Assembly (NCBI GenBank): GCA_964499425.1
Contig: CAZCLD010000028.1
Span: forward strand, 1-15,950
Direction: 5' to 3'
Source of the DNA: JAQBYK01 sp964499425
Lineage (GTDB): Bacteria > Patescibacteriota > Gracilibacteria > UBA1369 > LOWO2-01-FULL-3
DNA: 15,950 nt
The notes beneath the pieces are model-generated. The model ran no database searches, was not told the DNA's origin, and was given only the letters and a program-made list of their open reading frames with translations. Below, in pieces: positions 1 to 6,577 of the stretch. Each line of letters opens with the position of its first letter. Position 1 is the stretch's first letter. A program made the translations under genes and the position numbers.

Positions 1-453
1 TAGGAATGGGCCCCCTGAGCAGGGAAGGATGAGCCTTTTGACTTTTCCAGGGTGAGTTTTTAGGATTTCGTAGATGGCATTGTGTTCCGAGTCCAGGGGG
101 ATAATTTGTGCACCCGTAGACTTCTCCAGGAGTGTTTTCACCTTTTCTCCTTCTGCCACAAGAGACTCTTTGTTTCCGAGAAGAAGGGTTTTGCCATGTT
201 CTAATGTTTTGAGCGTCGCCTTTATCCCCGCTAAACCTGAAATCACATTTACTACGATATCGGCATCGCCCAGCTCCGGGAGATCGCCCAGGGAAACATT
301 TTTCGTTAGGTTTTTTGCTTGTTTGTGAAGGAGCTTTTCGTTTGTGCCAGCACTCAGCCCGATGACCTTAAAATATTCCGGATATTTTTCCAAAACCTCC
401 AACGTTTGGGTGCCGAGCGAGCCTGTAGAGCCTAAAACAACTACTTTTTTCAT
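1..453 (-). CDS. dxr: 1-deoxy-D-xylulose 5-phosphate reductoisomerase, N-terminal part (cut by window edge)
   Basis: Reading right to left from ATG at 453-451, 151 codons stay open to the window edge. Dxr converts DXP to MEP with NADPH, the first committed step of the MEP isoprenoid pathway in the cytoplasm. Visible motifs are the nucleotide-binding loop GSTGSLG at residues 8-14, NKESLV at 94-99, the metal-site segment DSEHNAI at 121-127 (Asp121 and Glu123 as likely ligands) and SGGPF at 146-150. About 30 residues are missing compared with E. coli Dxr between the first Rossmann strands and the conserved DIVV..I.GLAG segment (here about 65-76). The rest of the catalytic and C-terminal domains lie outside the window. 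It is divergent from infC. No convincing promoter or Shine-Dalgarno was seen for it. Family assignment is firm. Confidence 0.93.
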   Translation of the reverse strand, partial: MKKVVVLGSTGSLGTQTLEVLEKYPEYFKVIGLSAGTNEKLLHKQAKNLTKNVSLGDLPELGDADIVVNVISGLAGIKATLKTLEHGKTLLLGNKESLVAEGEKVKTLLEKSTGAQIIPLDSEHNAIYEILKTHPGKVKRLILPCSGGPFL

Positions 454-465
454 AATGGGCCCATT
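454..465. repeat. 12-bp perfect palindrome next to the dxr start
   Basis: AATGGGCCCATT is its own reverse complement and directly abuts the dxr start codon in the dxr-infC divergent spacer. It could be an operator-like site or a small hairpin at the 5' end of dxr mRNA. No function can be shown from the sequence alone. Confidence 0.4.
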
Positions 466-479
466 CTGATGGGAATATG

Positions 480-508
480 TTGACTTTGTAAAGCTTTTTT
501 CGTATGAT
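480..508 (+). promoter_or_regulatory. Sigma70-type promoter of the infC-rpmI-rplT operon
   Basis: TTGACT at 480-485 (5 of 6 to TTGACA), a 17-bp spacer, and TATGAT at 503-508 (5 of 6 to TATAAT). The predicted transcript start near 515 leaves a leader of only about 12-22 nt before the candidate infC start codons, so there is no room for a classical L20-binding leader upstream of infC. Confidence 0.75.
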
Positions 509-536
509 CCCCAGGCGTATTTCTTAAATCAAATGC

Positions 537-1046
537 ATCGCTAAACGACTACGAATAAACCAGCGAATCACCGCTCCGACCGTAAGGTTGATAGGTCCCG
601 AGGCCGAGCAAATGGGCATAATGTCCATCGAGAAGGCAAGAAAGGTCGCTGAGGATGCCGGGCTAGACCTGGCCGAAGTAGCCCCCAATGTTAACCCGCC
701 TGTGTGTAAAGTTCTGGATTATGGCAAGTATCAGTATCACCAGAAGAAGGTTGAGACCAAGCACAGAAAAATGCAGAAAAAAACGGAGGTGAAAGGTGTA
801 CGAATGGGGTTTAAGACTGGGGTGCATGACATGGAGGTTAAAGCCAGGCAGGCAAAAAAATTCCTAGAAGCAGGAAATTCAGTAAAAGTTTCCTTGATTT
901 TCCGGGGAAGAGAGAATATATACAAGGACCTGGCAAGGGACAAAATGTTGAAGTTTACAGAGCAGTTAGAAGAAGTTTGCTCTGTGGAGCAGGAGCCAAA
1001 GAGGCAGGGGAATACACTAATTATGATTTTAACTCCAAAAAAATGA
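537..1046 (+). CDS. infC: Translation initiation factor IF-3, probable AUC start
   Basis: IF-3 binds the 30S subunit, keeps 50S off and checks initiator tRNA and start-codon pairing. The N-domain signature RINQRITAP begins six residues into this model and is followed by EAEQMGIMS, AGLDLAEVAPNVNPPVCK and the DYGKYQY segment; the C-domain has FRGRE and ends at residue 169. The first in-frame ATG/GTG/TTG-type codon is TTG at 588, but IF-3 homology extends 17 residues upstream of it. An in-frame TAA sits at 525-527, so the true start lies between 528 and about 555. ATC at 537 or 528 are the candidates (ATA at 555 is less likely); I chose 537 for the usual spacing before the RIN motif. Rare AUU/AUC starts are the known basis of IF-3 autoregulation in other bacteria. 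No Shine-Dalgarno is visible. First gene of infC-rpmI-rplT; its TGA overlaps the rpmI ATG. Confidence 0.9.
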   Translation: MAKRLRINQRITAPTVRLIGPEAEQMGIMSIEKARKVAEDAGLDLAEVAPNVNPPVCKVLDYGKYQYHQKKVETKHRKMQKKTEVKGVRMGFKTGVHDMEVKARQAKKFLEAGNSVKVSLIFRGRENIYKDLARDKMLKFTEQLEEVCSVEQEPKRQGNTLIMILTPKK

Positions 1047-1396
1047 AGCAAAAAACTCACAGCGGAATGAAAAAGAGAGTAAAGGTTAAGAAAAGCGGCA
1101 CAGTTATGGTACAAAAATCCTGTAAGAACCATCTTCTTTCAAACAAGTCTAAACGACAAAAGAAATCTCACCTTGGAGGTATGAAAGTCCATCCCACTCG
1201 TTTAAATGCTTTGAGGAGGTTGATTCCCGGAGCCGCAAAGGCCAAGAAAGTCAAGGTTGTAAAGGTAGAGGGGGTTGCGAAGAAAAGGGTCGCCAGGCCA
1301 ACAAAGAAAAAGGTGGTCAAAAAAGAGGCCCCTGTTTCTGAGGGCAAACCGTCTTCTAAGCCAAAAGCTGTGAAGACGGCAGCAGTAGCAAAGTAA
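1043..1396 (+). CDS. rpmI: 50S ribosomal protein L35 with a long basic C-terminal tail
   Basis: L35 is a small basic protein of the large subunit. The start is ATG at 1043, inside the infC stop (ATGA), so translational coupling is likely. Residues 1-62 match the family: KTHSG at 4-8, the basic VKVKKSG stretch, the KNHLLSNKS segment (28-36), and a typical NALRRLIP end. The family is normally about 65 residues; this protein is 117. The extra 50 or so residues are rich in Lys, Ala, Val and Pro, low complexity, and resemble a histone H1-like tail. It is followed by rplT after 13 bp. An in-frame reading further upstream (from 977) lies inside infC and is not needed. Confidence 0.93.
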   Translation: MKQKTHSGMKKRVKVKKSGTVMVQKSCKNHLLSNKSKRQKKSHLGGMKVHPTRLNALRRLIPGAAKAKKVKVVKVEGVAKKRVARPTKKKVVKKEAPVSEGKPSSKPKAVKTAAVAK

Positions 1397-1409
1397 TTAA
1401 TTTAAAGAT

Positions 1410-1754
1410 ATGACTAGGATCAAAAGAGGCACAGTCGCCCACCGTAGGCACCGCGAAGTTGTAAAGGCAGCCAAAGGTATGAGAGGTCAAAGGGGGAGAA
1501 CTTTCAAAGCTTCCAAGAACGCTTTAATGAAGGCCGGCCAAAATGCATATGTTAGCCGTCGGTTGAAAAAGCGTACTTTCCGCAGTCTCTGGATTGCGAG
1601 AATCAATGCTGGATGCAGACCGCTTGGTATCACCTACAGCAGACTGATTGCCGCCATGACTCTCAAAGGCGTGGCCATTAACCGCAAAATGCTTGCTGAG
1701 TTGGCTGCAAATGAACCTGCTGCTTTCAAGGCTGTGGTTGAGGCAGTGAAGTAA
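1410..1754 (+). CDS. rplT: 50S ribosomal protein L20
   Basis: L20 binds 23S rRNA early and is needed for 50S assembly. The 114-residue product is full length for the family. It has the basic N-terminal arm starting TRIKRGTVAHRRHREV, the KAAKGMRGQRGRTFK segment (19-33) and the globular domain with WIARINAGCRPLGITYS (61-77), which contacts rRNA. Third gene of the infC operon. The upstream sequence ends TTTAAAGAT before ATG and has no Shine-Dalgarno. It converges on the acylphosphatase gene with only 5 bp between stop codons and no visible terminator. L20 autoregulation is known in other phyla, but I see no obvious 23S mimic here. Confidence 0.97.
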   Translation: MTRIKRGTVAHRRHREVVKAAKGMRGQRGRTFKASKNALMKAGQNAYVSRRLKKRTFRSLWIARINAGCRPLGITYSRLIAAMTLKGVAINRKMLAELAANEPAAFKAVVEAVK

Positions 1755-1759
1755 TCTTG

Positions 1760-2029
1760 CTACATAGTCTCAAACTTGTCGTGGATTTCCCCTAGGTCCT
1801 GCCACTGTGTTTCAACGTTTTCAACGCTGGCTCCAGAGGGGCCTTGTTGACACCATATTTCGAAATTCTCGATGGCCTCCTGCGAGCCTTGGGCCAAAAC
1901 CTCTACGCTTCCATCGGGCATGTTATGTGCGTATCCTGTTACCCCTAGCTGGTCGGCCATTTTTTGCGCGCTGTCGCGATAAAATACACCTTGGACGGTG
2001 CCAGTTATTTTTAATATTGCTTGCTTCAT
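1760..2029 (-). CDS. acyP: Acylphosphatase
   Basis: An 89-residue protein of the acylphosphatase fold, which hydrolyses the carboxyl-phosphate bond of acyl phosphates such as acetyl or carbamoyl phosphate in the cytoplasm. The family pattern is complete: GTVQGVFYR at 10-18 supplies the phosphate loop and catalytic Arg18, and GYAHNMPDGSVEV at 32-44 supplies catalytic Asn36. Length is normal. Its ATG (2029-2027) overlaps the stop of the upstream cyclophilin gene (TGA, 2028-2026), so the two are cotranscribed and probably translationally coupled. The physiological substrate cannot be read from the sequence. Confidence 0.92.
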   Translation of the reverse strand: MKQAILKITGTVQGVFYRDSAQKMADQLGVTGYAHNMPDGSVEVLAQGSQEAIENFEIWCQQGPSGASVENVETQWQDLGEIHDKFETM

Positions 2030-2652
2030 GTGTAGTCGGTGATTTCTACCTTTTCAAGAATTACCTCCTCTACAGGAACGTCTGCGCCTGCTGTTTTGAC
2101 GTTCGCGATTTCGTCTATAACGTCCATCCCTTCGTAAACATACCCGAAGATGCTATGAGCTCCGTCTAACCATGGGGTTCCCCCCTCTGCTTGTACGATA
2201 AAAAACTGGCTGCCTCCCGTGTTTGGGCCGGCGTTTGCCATTGAGAGCGTACCCTTGACATGCTTGAGGCCTTCTCCAAATTCGTCGGTAATTGCTGTCC
2301 CTGGCCCTTTGAAAGTATAGCCTCCTGTTCCGTTTTTGTTTTCAAAGTCTCCACCTTGTATCATGAAGTCTTTTATTACTCTGTGGAAAGGAATTCCATC
2401 ATATTTGCCATCCTTGGCCAGCTCAATAAAATTTTCTGTCGTATTGGGCACCAAGTCTGTGTAGAGAAGGGCTGTAAATTCTCCGTGATTAGTTGTAAAA
2501 ATGGCGATTGTCCCGTTTTTTTCAGGTTGAAGTTGCATTGTTTCTTGGGTTACTGGCTCGTCAACTACTGGAGCCTCTGGTGCTGGTGCGTCTGGCCCAC
2601 ACCCGAAGGCAAAAATTGTTAGCGATAGAAATAAAATAGTGGATTTTCTCAT
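2026..2652 (-). CDS. Cyclophilin-type peptidyl-prolyl isomerase, lipoprotein
   Basis: A 208-residue protein predicted to be exported and lipid-anchored, catalysing cis-trans isomerisation at proline during folding outside the membrane. Residues 1-17 form a signal peptide ending in a lipobox AFGC, with Cys18 as the lipidation site, followed by a Pro/Ala/Glu-rich linker (19-45). The cyclophilin domain spans about 48-207. Active-site residues are present: FHRVIKDFMIQGGDF (Arg91, Phe96, Met97, Gln99), GSQFFI (Gln149, Phe151) and WLDGAHSIFG (Trp161, Leu162, His166). Trp161 matches the cyclosporin-contact tryptophan of human CypA. It is the first gene of a two-gene unit with acyP and divergent from murF. 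The start has no Shine-Dalgarno. Family call is firm; partners are unknown. Confidence 0.93.
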   Translation of the reverse strand: MRKSTILFLSLTIFAFGCGPDAPAPEAPVVDEPVTQETMQLQPEKNGTIAIFTTNHGEFTALLYTDLVPNTTENFIELAKDGKYDGIPFHRVIKDFMIQGGDFENKNGTGGYTFKGPGTAITDEFGEGLKHVKGTLSMANAGPNTGGSQFFIVQAEGGTPWLDGAHSIFGYVYEGMDVIDEIANVKTAGADVPVEEVILEKVEITDYT

Positions 2653-2678
2653 GTTTTATGGGTTATTTTTCGCGGCTC

Positions 2679-2705
2679 ATTTTACCACAGACGTCTCGAT
2701 TTCAA
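2679..2705 (-). promoter_or_regulatory. Possible promoter of the cyclophilin-acyP unit
   Basis: On the minus strand TTGAAA (2705-2700) and TAAAAT (2684-2679) are each 5 of 6 to consensus, but the spacer is 15 bp, shorter than the preferred 17. The predicted start is about 20 nt before the ATG. The same 81-bp spacer must also hold the murF promoter, for which I see no clear -10/-35 pair. Confidence 0.4.
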
Positions 2706-2733
2706 AGTTTTTTTGTGCTAGTGTTTTGCGGTC

Positions 2734-4011
2734 ATGAAGAACTTTGCAAAGAAAGTGGTGCTTTGGTTGCTTAAGGTGATGGCCAAGCACCGAATGCGGA
2801 AATTTAAGGGAAAAGTTATTGCTGTAACTGGTTCGGTGGGGAAAACTAGCAGTAAAGAGGCTATTTTTGCAGTTTTGAACAGCCAGCTTAAAGTAAAGCG
2901 TAATGACAAGAGCTTTAATTCGGAGTTTGGCTTGCTTCTAACCATTTTGGACATTGAAAGCGGGTTTTCTTCTGCCACTAAGTGGAGCTGGTACCTGATA
3001 AAGGGCTTCTTTCACTGCATGGCCAGAGATCATAGCGAGGTTCTTCTTCTGGAGTATGGCGTCAACAAGCCTGGGGATATGGACTTTTTGCTCTCTGTAG
3101 CGAAGCCTGACATTGCTGTGATTACTAGTGTTTCTCATACACACATGGCCAGCGGGCAGTTTGAGAGTGTTGAGCAAGTTTTTGAAGAGAAGTCTAAGCT
3201 GGTAAAGGCCCTTTCCGGGGATGGCGTGGCTGTTTTGAATGTGGATAACGAACATCTCGCAACCCTGGCCAAGGGGCGCAAAAAAGCACAGACCTTGACG
3301 TTTGGCAGCTCTCGAGACGCAGACATCTGGGCAAGCCAGGTAAAATCTTCTCTTGAGGGTCTTGAGTTTATCCTTCACCACAACAAAGATCGCCACGATG
3401 TCTCTGTTCCGACCATCGGGGCATTTAATATTTATGTGTTTTTACCCGCGATTGCTTGTGGCTCTCTCTTGGGCCTCCCTGTTGAGGCTATTATCCATGC
3501 CATTTCGAAATTCACGCTTCCTCCTGGGCGCATGGGGGTGATTGAGGCAATTTCTGGGGCAACGCTCTTAGATAGCTCTTATAACTCTTCTCCTGCTGCC
3601 TTAAAGGCTGCGCTGGAAACCCTTGCTGACCTTGCCGAAAACCGAAGGCGTGTAGCCGTTTTGGGCAACATGAATGAGCTTGGTGGTTTTTCCAAGGACC
3701 TACATGAAAAGCTGGGCGAAATTCTTCCCAAACACGTTGACCTCTTGTTAACGATTGGTTCTGACGCAGCGATTATGGCTGATTCTGCTCGGGCAAAGGG
3801 CCTTGACAGTAAATATATCTTTAAATTTAGAACGGCCAACGAGGCGGCTGAATTTTTTAAAGAAAAGATCAAGAAAAACGACCTTGTTTTGGTCAAGGGG
3901 TCTCAGAACAACGTCCGGCTGGAGCGTTTTGTGAAGGCACTGATGGCTCATCCGGAAGACGCAAAAGAATTGCTTGTGAGACAGGAAAATGTCTGGCAAG
4001 CTAAGCTCTAA
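2734..4011 (+). CDS. murF: MurF-like Mur ligase lacking the N-terminal substrate domain
   Basis: Mur-family ATP-dependent amide ligase, best matched to MurF, which adds D-Ala-D-Ala to the UDP-MurNAc tripeptide. Motifs: P-loop TGSVGKTSSKE (32-42), SFNSEFGL (60-67), EYGVNKPGDM (107-116), VSHTHM (133-138) with probable carbamylated Lys153 in EEKSKL, NVDNEHL (169-175), GAFNIYVFLPA (229-239), the MurF-type LDSSYNSSPAALKAAL (279-294), LGNMNELGG (310-318) and C-terminal VKGSQNNVRLE (387-397). At 425 residues it is shorter than typical MurF (about 450-470): the P-loop begins at residue 32, so the UDP-MurNAc-binding N-domain is absent, replaced by a short hydrophobic/basic helix (VVLWLLKVMAKHR, 8-20). 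This suggests membrane association or an altered substrate. First gene of murF-holB-ricT-TPR; holB follows after 2 bp. Confidence 0.83.
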   Translation: MKNFAKKVVLWLLKVMAKHRMRKFKGKVIAVTGSVGKTSSKEAIFAVLNSQLKVKRNDKSFNSEFGLLLTILDIESGFSSATKWSWYLIKGFFHCMARDHSEVLLLEYGVNKPGDMDFLLSVAKPDIAVITSVSHTHMASGQFESVEQVFEEKSKLVKALSGDGVAVLNVDNEHLATLAKGRKKAQTLTFGSSRDADIWASQVKSSLEGLEFILHHNKDRHDVSVPTIGAFNIYVFLPAIACGSLLGLPVEAIIHAISKFTLPPGRMGVIEAISGATLLDSSYNSSPAALKAALETLADLAENRRRVAVLGNMNELGGFSKDLHEKLGEILPKHVDLLLTIGSDAAIMADSARAKGLDSKYIFKFRTANEAAEFFKEKIKKNDLVLVKGSQNNVRLERFVKALMAHPEDAKELLVRQENVWQAKL

Positions 4012-4013
4012 TC

Positions 4014-4913
4014 ATGAAATACAATTGGTCGATTATAGGCCACAAAAAACAGCTCACGCGCATAGAAAAAGACATTGAGTCTGGCAATTTGGCACATGCC
4101 TATCTTTTGTCGGGCTCAAACAGTATTGGCAAATATACCGTCGCTCGAAAGATGGCCGGCATTCTGCAGTGCAAGAACGACTTTTGCCACAAGTGTTCAA
4201 CCTGTATTCAGGTGGCAAAGGGTTGTCATACCGACACGATCGCGTTTAAAGACAACAAGGAGTCTATCAAGATCGACGATGTGAGGAAAATTATTGAGCG
4301 CCTTAATATGACAGGACAGGCAGCCTATAAGATTCTGCTTATTCAGCGTCTTGAAAGGGTAACCATAGAGGCCGCTAACAGCTTTTTAAAGATTCTGGAA
4401 GAACCTCCTGCAAAAACCGTTTTCATAATGACCACAAACAATGTTCGGCAGCTGTTGCCCACGCTGGTTTCGCGCGTTAGAACTGTAACATTTAGTAGTG
4501 TTTCCGCTTCCTTTCTGCAGACAAAGCTTGGCGAGCTTTACCCGGACTGTGACGAAAAGACCATCAAGCAGGCGAGCCTCTTTTCCATGGGCAAAACTGG
4601 CAAAGCAGTGCACCTGATGGAGAACCCCGACTCTTTGGCAAATTACACCAAGGTATACCATGATGTTCAAAACTTTCTTGACCATAAAAACATTGTTGAC
4701 AGGTTTTATTATGTGGAAAGCTTGTTGCAGGACGAGAAGATGGTAGAATTGTTTCTGGAAATTTTGACCCACGTCCTAAGAAGCAAGATGCTGGAAGGGG
4801 AGAGTCGCTTGCGTTTCGCAGAAGTGCTGTCTAGGGTTGGAGAAGCCGGCGCTCTCAACAAGAAGAATGTTAATAGCCGCCTTCTTCTGGAAAATTTAAT
4901 GCTAATGCTATAG
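4014..4913 (+). CDS. holB: DNA polymerase III delta' subunit
   Basis: Delta' is the stator of the clamp loader that opens the beta clamp and places it on primed DNA. The 299-residue product has HAYLLSGSNSIGKYT at about 28-42 (Walker A-like G-x4-GKxT), a zinc module CKNDFCHKCSTC (53-64), and the characteristic LKILEEPPAKTVFIMTTN stretch (about 124-141). The next motif reads LPTLVSRVRTV; the usual SRC triplet is SRV, so the Cys is replaced while the Arg is kept. The C-terminal third is helical and divergent, as is common in this family. It lies 2 bp after murF and 2 bp before the ricT/yaaT-family gene, the same holB-yaaT order known in Bacillus, which supports the call. Confidence 0.9.
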   Translation: MKYNWSIIGHKKQLTRIEKDIESGNLAHAYLLSGSNSIGKYTVARKMAGILQCKNDFCHKCSTCIQVAKGCHTDTIAFKDNKESIKIDDVRKIIERLNMTGQAAYKILLIQRLERVTIEAANSFLKILEEPPAKTVFIMTTNNVRQLLPTLVSRVRTVTFSSVSASFLQTKLGELYPDCDEKTIKQASLFSMGKTGKAVHLMENPDSLANYTKVYHDVQNFLDHKNIVDRFYYVESLLQDEKMVELFLEILTHVLRSKMLEGESRLRFAEVLSRVGEAGALNKKNVNSRLLLENLMLML

Positions 4914-4915
4914 AT

Positions 4916-5818
4916 ATGGCAACAAAAGTTATAGTAATAGAGTGCGGGTACTCCTCAAGTGTTGTTGAAGTTCCCTTTAACAACAAGACGGACGCTGTGT
5001 CCGGCGACGAAATTATTTTTAAGGACGCTGACGGAAAGGAGGAGTATGGCGTTGTGAGACAGGTGGACGTTGACTCCATTGACGAAGACAAGATCTTGTT
5101 TACTTCGAGGGTTCTGCGCAAGGCGACCGCCAATGACGTCCAAAAGGTTGAGAGCCATATTGACCTGGCCAGGGAGTCGTTGCAAAAGTGTTGCGATGTT
5201 GTGAAAAAGTTTGAATTAGATATGCATGTCTTTCAAGCGGGGTATTCTTTTGATGGAACGCGTGTTCATTTTATGTTTACTGCAGACGACAGGGTTGATT
5301 TCCGGGATCTTGTTAAAGATCTTGCCAAGGTTTTGCAAAAGCAGATTCATCTGCGGCAGATCGGCCCGCGGGATAAGGCCAAGCTGATTGGCGGATTTGG
5401 GAAGTGCGGCAGGCCTCTTTGTTGTAGCACCTGGCTCGGGAAATTGGAGCGTATTAGCATGGAAATGGTTCGCTCTCAGGCCCTGGAAAGCAAGGGGAGC
5501 GCGAAGCTTTCTGGCTCTTGTGGCAAGCTTTTGTGCTGTTTGAAGTATGAAGTGGAGGCCTACAGGGAGCTTAAGAAGAGTCTTCCTGGAATTGGTTCTA
5601 TTCTGAAGCTCAAGAAAAATTCTGATGACGCAAAGGTTATTGCGCTAGACATTTTAAATCAAAAATTAAAAGTTGTTTTTGAGAATGGAGAATGTGTACT
5701 AACCAGCGCTGAAAATGTTGAGAAAATATTAAGCCGGGGGTCTCGTGGGCGAAAAAAGGCCGCGGCCGAGCCCGAGGCACCTGCTGATGCCGATGCCAAG
5801 TCTGAATCTGTTACCTAA
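4916..5818 (+). CDS. ricT: PSP1-domain protein, RicT/YaaT family
   Basis: 300 residues with the PSP1 C-terminal domain at about 60-150, including HVFQAGYSFDGTRVHFMFTA, followed by the family's two cysteine clusters: FGKCGRPLCCSTWL (Cys164, 169, 170) and SGSCGKLLCCLKYE (Cys202, 207, 208). In Bacillus the homologue (RicT, formerly YaaT) joins RicA and RicF in an iron-sulfur complex that directs RNase Y to process certain mRNAs. Here rny is also in the window (8677-10218), but no RicA or RicF gene is visible. The Ala/Glu-rich tail (281-300) is probably disordered. The gene sits 2 bp after holB, a conserved neighbour. No Shine-Dalgarno precedes the ATG. Family is firm; a RNase Y role here is inferred. 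Confidence 0.9.
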   Translation: MATKVIVIECGYSSSVVEVPFNNKTDAVSGDEIIFKDADGKEEYGVVRQVDVDSIDEDKILFTSRVLRKATANDVQKVESHIDLARESLQKCCDVVKKFELDMHVFQAGYSFDGTRVHFMFTADDRVDFRDLVKDLAKVLQKQIHLRQIGPRDKAKLIGGFGKCGRPLCCSTWLGKLERISMEMVRSQALESKGSAKLSGSCGKLLCCLKYEVEAYRELKKSLPGIGSILKLKKNSDDAKVIALDILNQKLKVVFENGECVLTSAENVEKILSRGSRGRKKAAAEPEAPADADAKSESVT

Positions 5819-5826
5819 AATTTTAG
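5815..5826. repeat. 12-bp palindrome at the ricT-TPR junction
   Basis: CTAAAATTTTAG is a perfect inverted repeat covering the ricT stop codon (5816-5818) and ending one base before the ATG of the next gene. It is AT-rich and has no loop, so it is not a convincing terminator. It may be chance. Confidence 0.3.
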
Positions 5827-5827
5827 T

Positions 5828-6577
5828 ATGTGGACATATTTAGCGATTCTTTTTAGTTTTTCCGTCCTGGTTGGCGTTTTTGTGAGAAGGTGGGTCCTTT
5901 TTTCCAAAAAGGCCCGGCCCTCTAAGAAAACTGTTTCCGAAGACGCGGAGGATTTAGAGCCCCAGGACCCTCAAAAGAAGGTCTCCCGAAGTGACAAGGG
6001 GCGCGCCGAGGATCTGTGCAAAAGGGGCTTTGCTATGATTGCGGCAGGAAAAGACGACGAGGCTATTAAGTGTTTTGTCCAGGTGTTGGCAATAAATGCG
6101 GATCACCAAGAGACACAGCACCGGCTGGCCACCCTCTATCTCCAAAAACAAATGTTTGGCGCTGCCGCCGCATTGTTTAAAAAGCTTGCCGCACTAAACG
6201 AGGACCCTCTTCATTATAGTCATCTTGGCTTGGCGCTTTATCGGCAGGCAGAGTTCGAATCTGCTCGTGACGCTTACCACAAGGCCCTTTGCCTGGACGA
6301 TAGTCGGCCCCAGCGTTTTGTGAGCTTATCGCAAGTTTACAGGTCCATGGGGCAGCTACACCATGCCATTGTAGCCTTGAATAAGGCCATTCAAATTGAA
6401 CAAGAGAATCTTGATTTCTTGTTTCTGTTGGCCGATATACAGGTCGAGCTTAGTAATTTTGACGAGGCCTCCGAGATTTTGCAGAGACTTCTTGAAATTG
6501 ATCCGAAAAACAGCGATGCAAAGTCTCTCCTCAAGGCAATTACTACAATGAAAAACCAGAAAAACTCTTCCTCCTAG
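5828..6577 (+). CDS. Membrane-anchored TPR-repeat protein
   Basis: 249 residues. A single N-terminal membrane helix (about residues 3-19) is followed by a basic stop-transfer stretch (RRW...KKARPSKK), which predicts a cytoplasmic C-terminal body. After an acidic, Pro-containing linker (37-55), five tetratricopeptide repeats fill residues 60-229, at about 60-93, 94-127, 128-161, 162-195 and 196-229, with the expected small and aromatic positions (for example LGLALYRQAEFESARDAY). TPR arrays are protein-docking scaffolds; there is no enzyme motif and the partner is unknown. Position at the end of murF-holB-ricT suggests an envelope or RNA-processing adaptor, but that is a guess. Its TAG interlocks with the opposing vanW-family stop in the sequence CTAG (6574-6577). 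Confidence 0.85.
   Translation: MWTYLAILFSFSVLVGVFVRRWVLFSKKARPSKKTVSEDAEDLEPQDPQKKVSRSDKGRAEDLCKRGFAMIAAGKDDEAIKCFVQVLAINADHQETQHRLATLYLQKQMFGAAAALFKKLAALNEDPLHYSHLGLALYRQAEFESARDAYHKALCLDDSRPQRFVSLSQVYRSMGQLHHAIVALNKAIQIEQENLDFLFLLADIQVELSNFDEASEILQRLLEIDPKNSDAKSLLKAITTMKNQKNSSS

Noticed and set aside
5..13. AATGGGCCC near the window start matching the palindrome at 454-465
   Set aside because: The first copy lies in dxr codons for Ser-Gly-Gly-Pro-Phe, a conserved motif, so the match is best explained by chance.
588..590. TTG at 588 as the infC start
   Set aside because: Conserved IF-3 N-domain sequence continues 17 residues upstream of it in the same frame, up to the AUC candidates.
1044..1046. 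TGA read as glycine (alternative code of SR1/Gracilibacteria)
   Set aside because: TGA falls exactly where infC, the cyclophilin gene (2028-2026) and the YtxH gene (8399-8397) should end, each overlapping the next start; no gene has an internal in-frame TGA.
737..1132. Long minus-strand ORFs opposite infC and similar ones opposite rny (8693-9145, 9470-10084)
   Set aside because: They are antisense shadows of well-conserved genes, rich in Ser/Phe/Cys with no domain or promoter.
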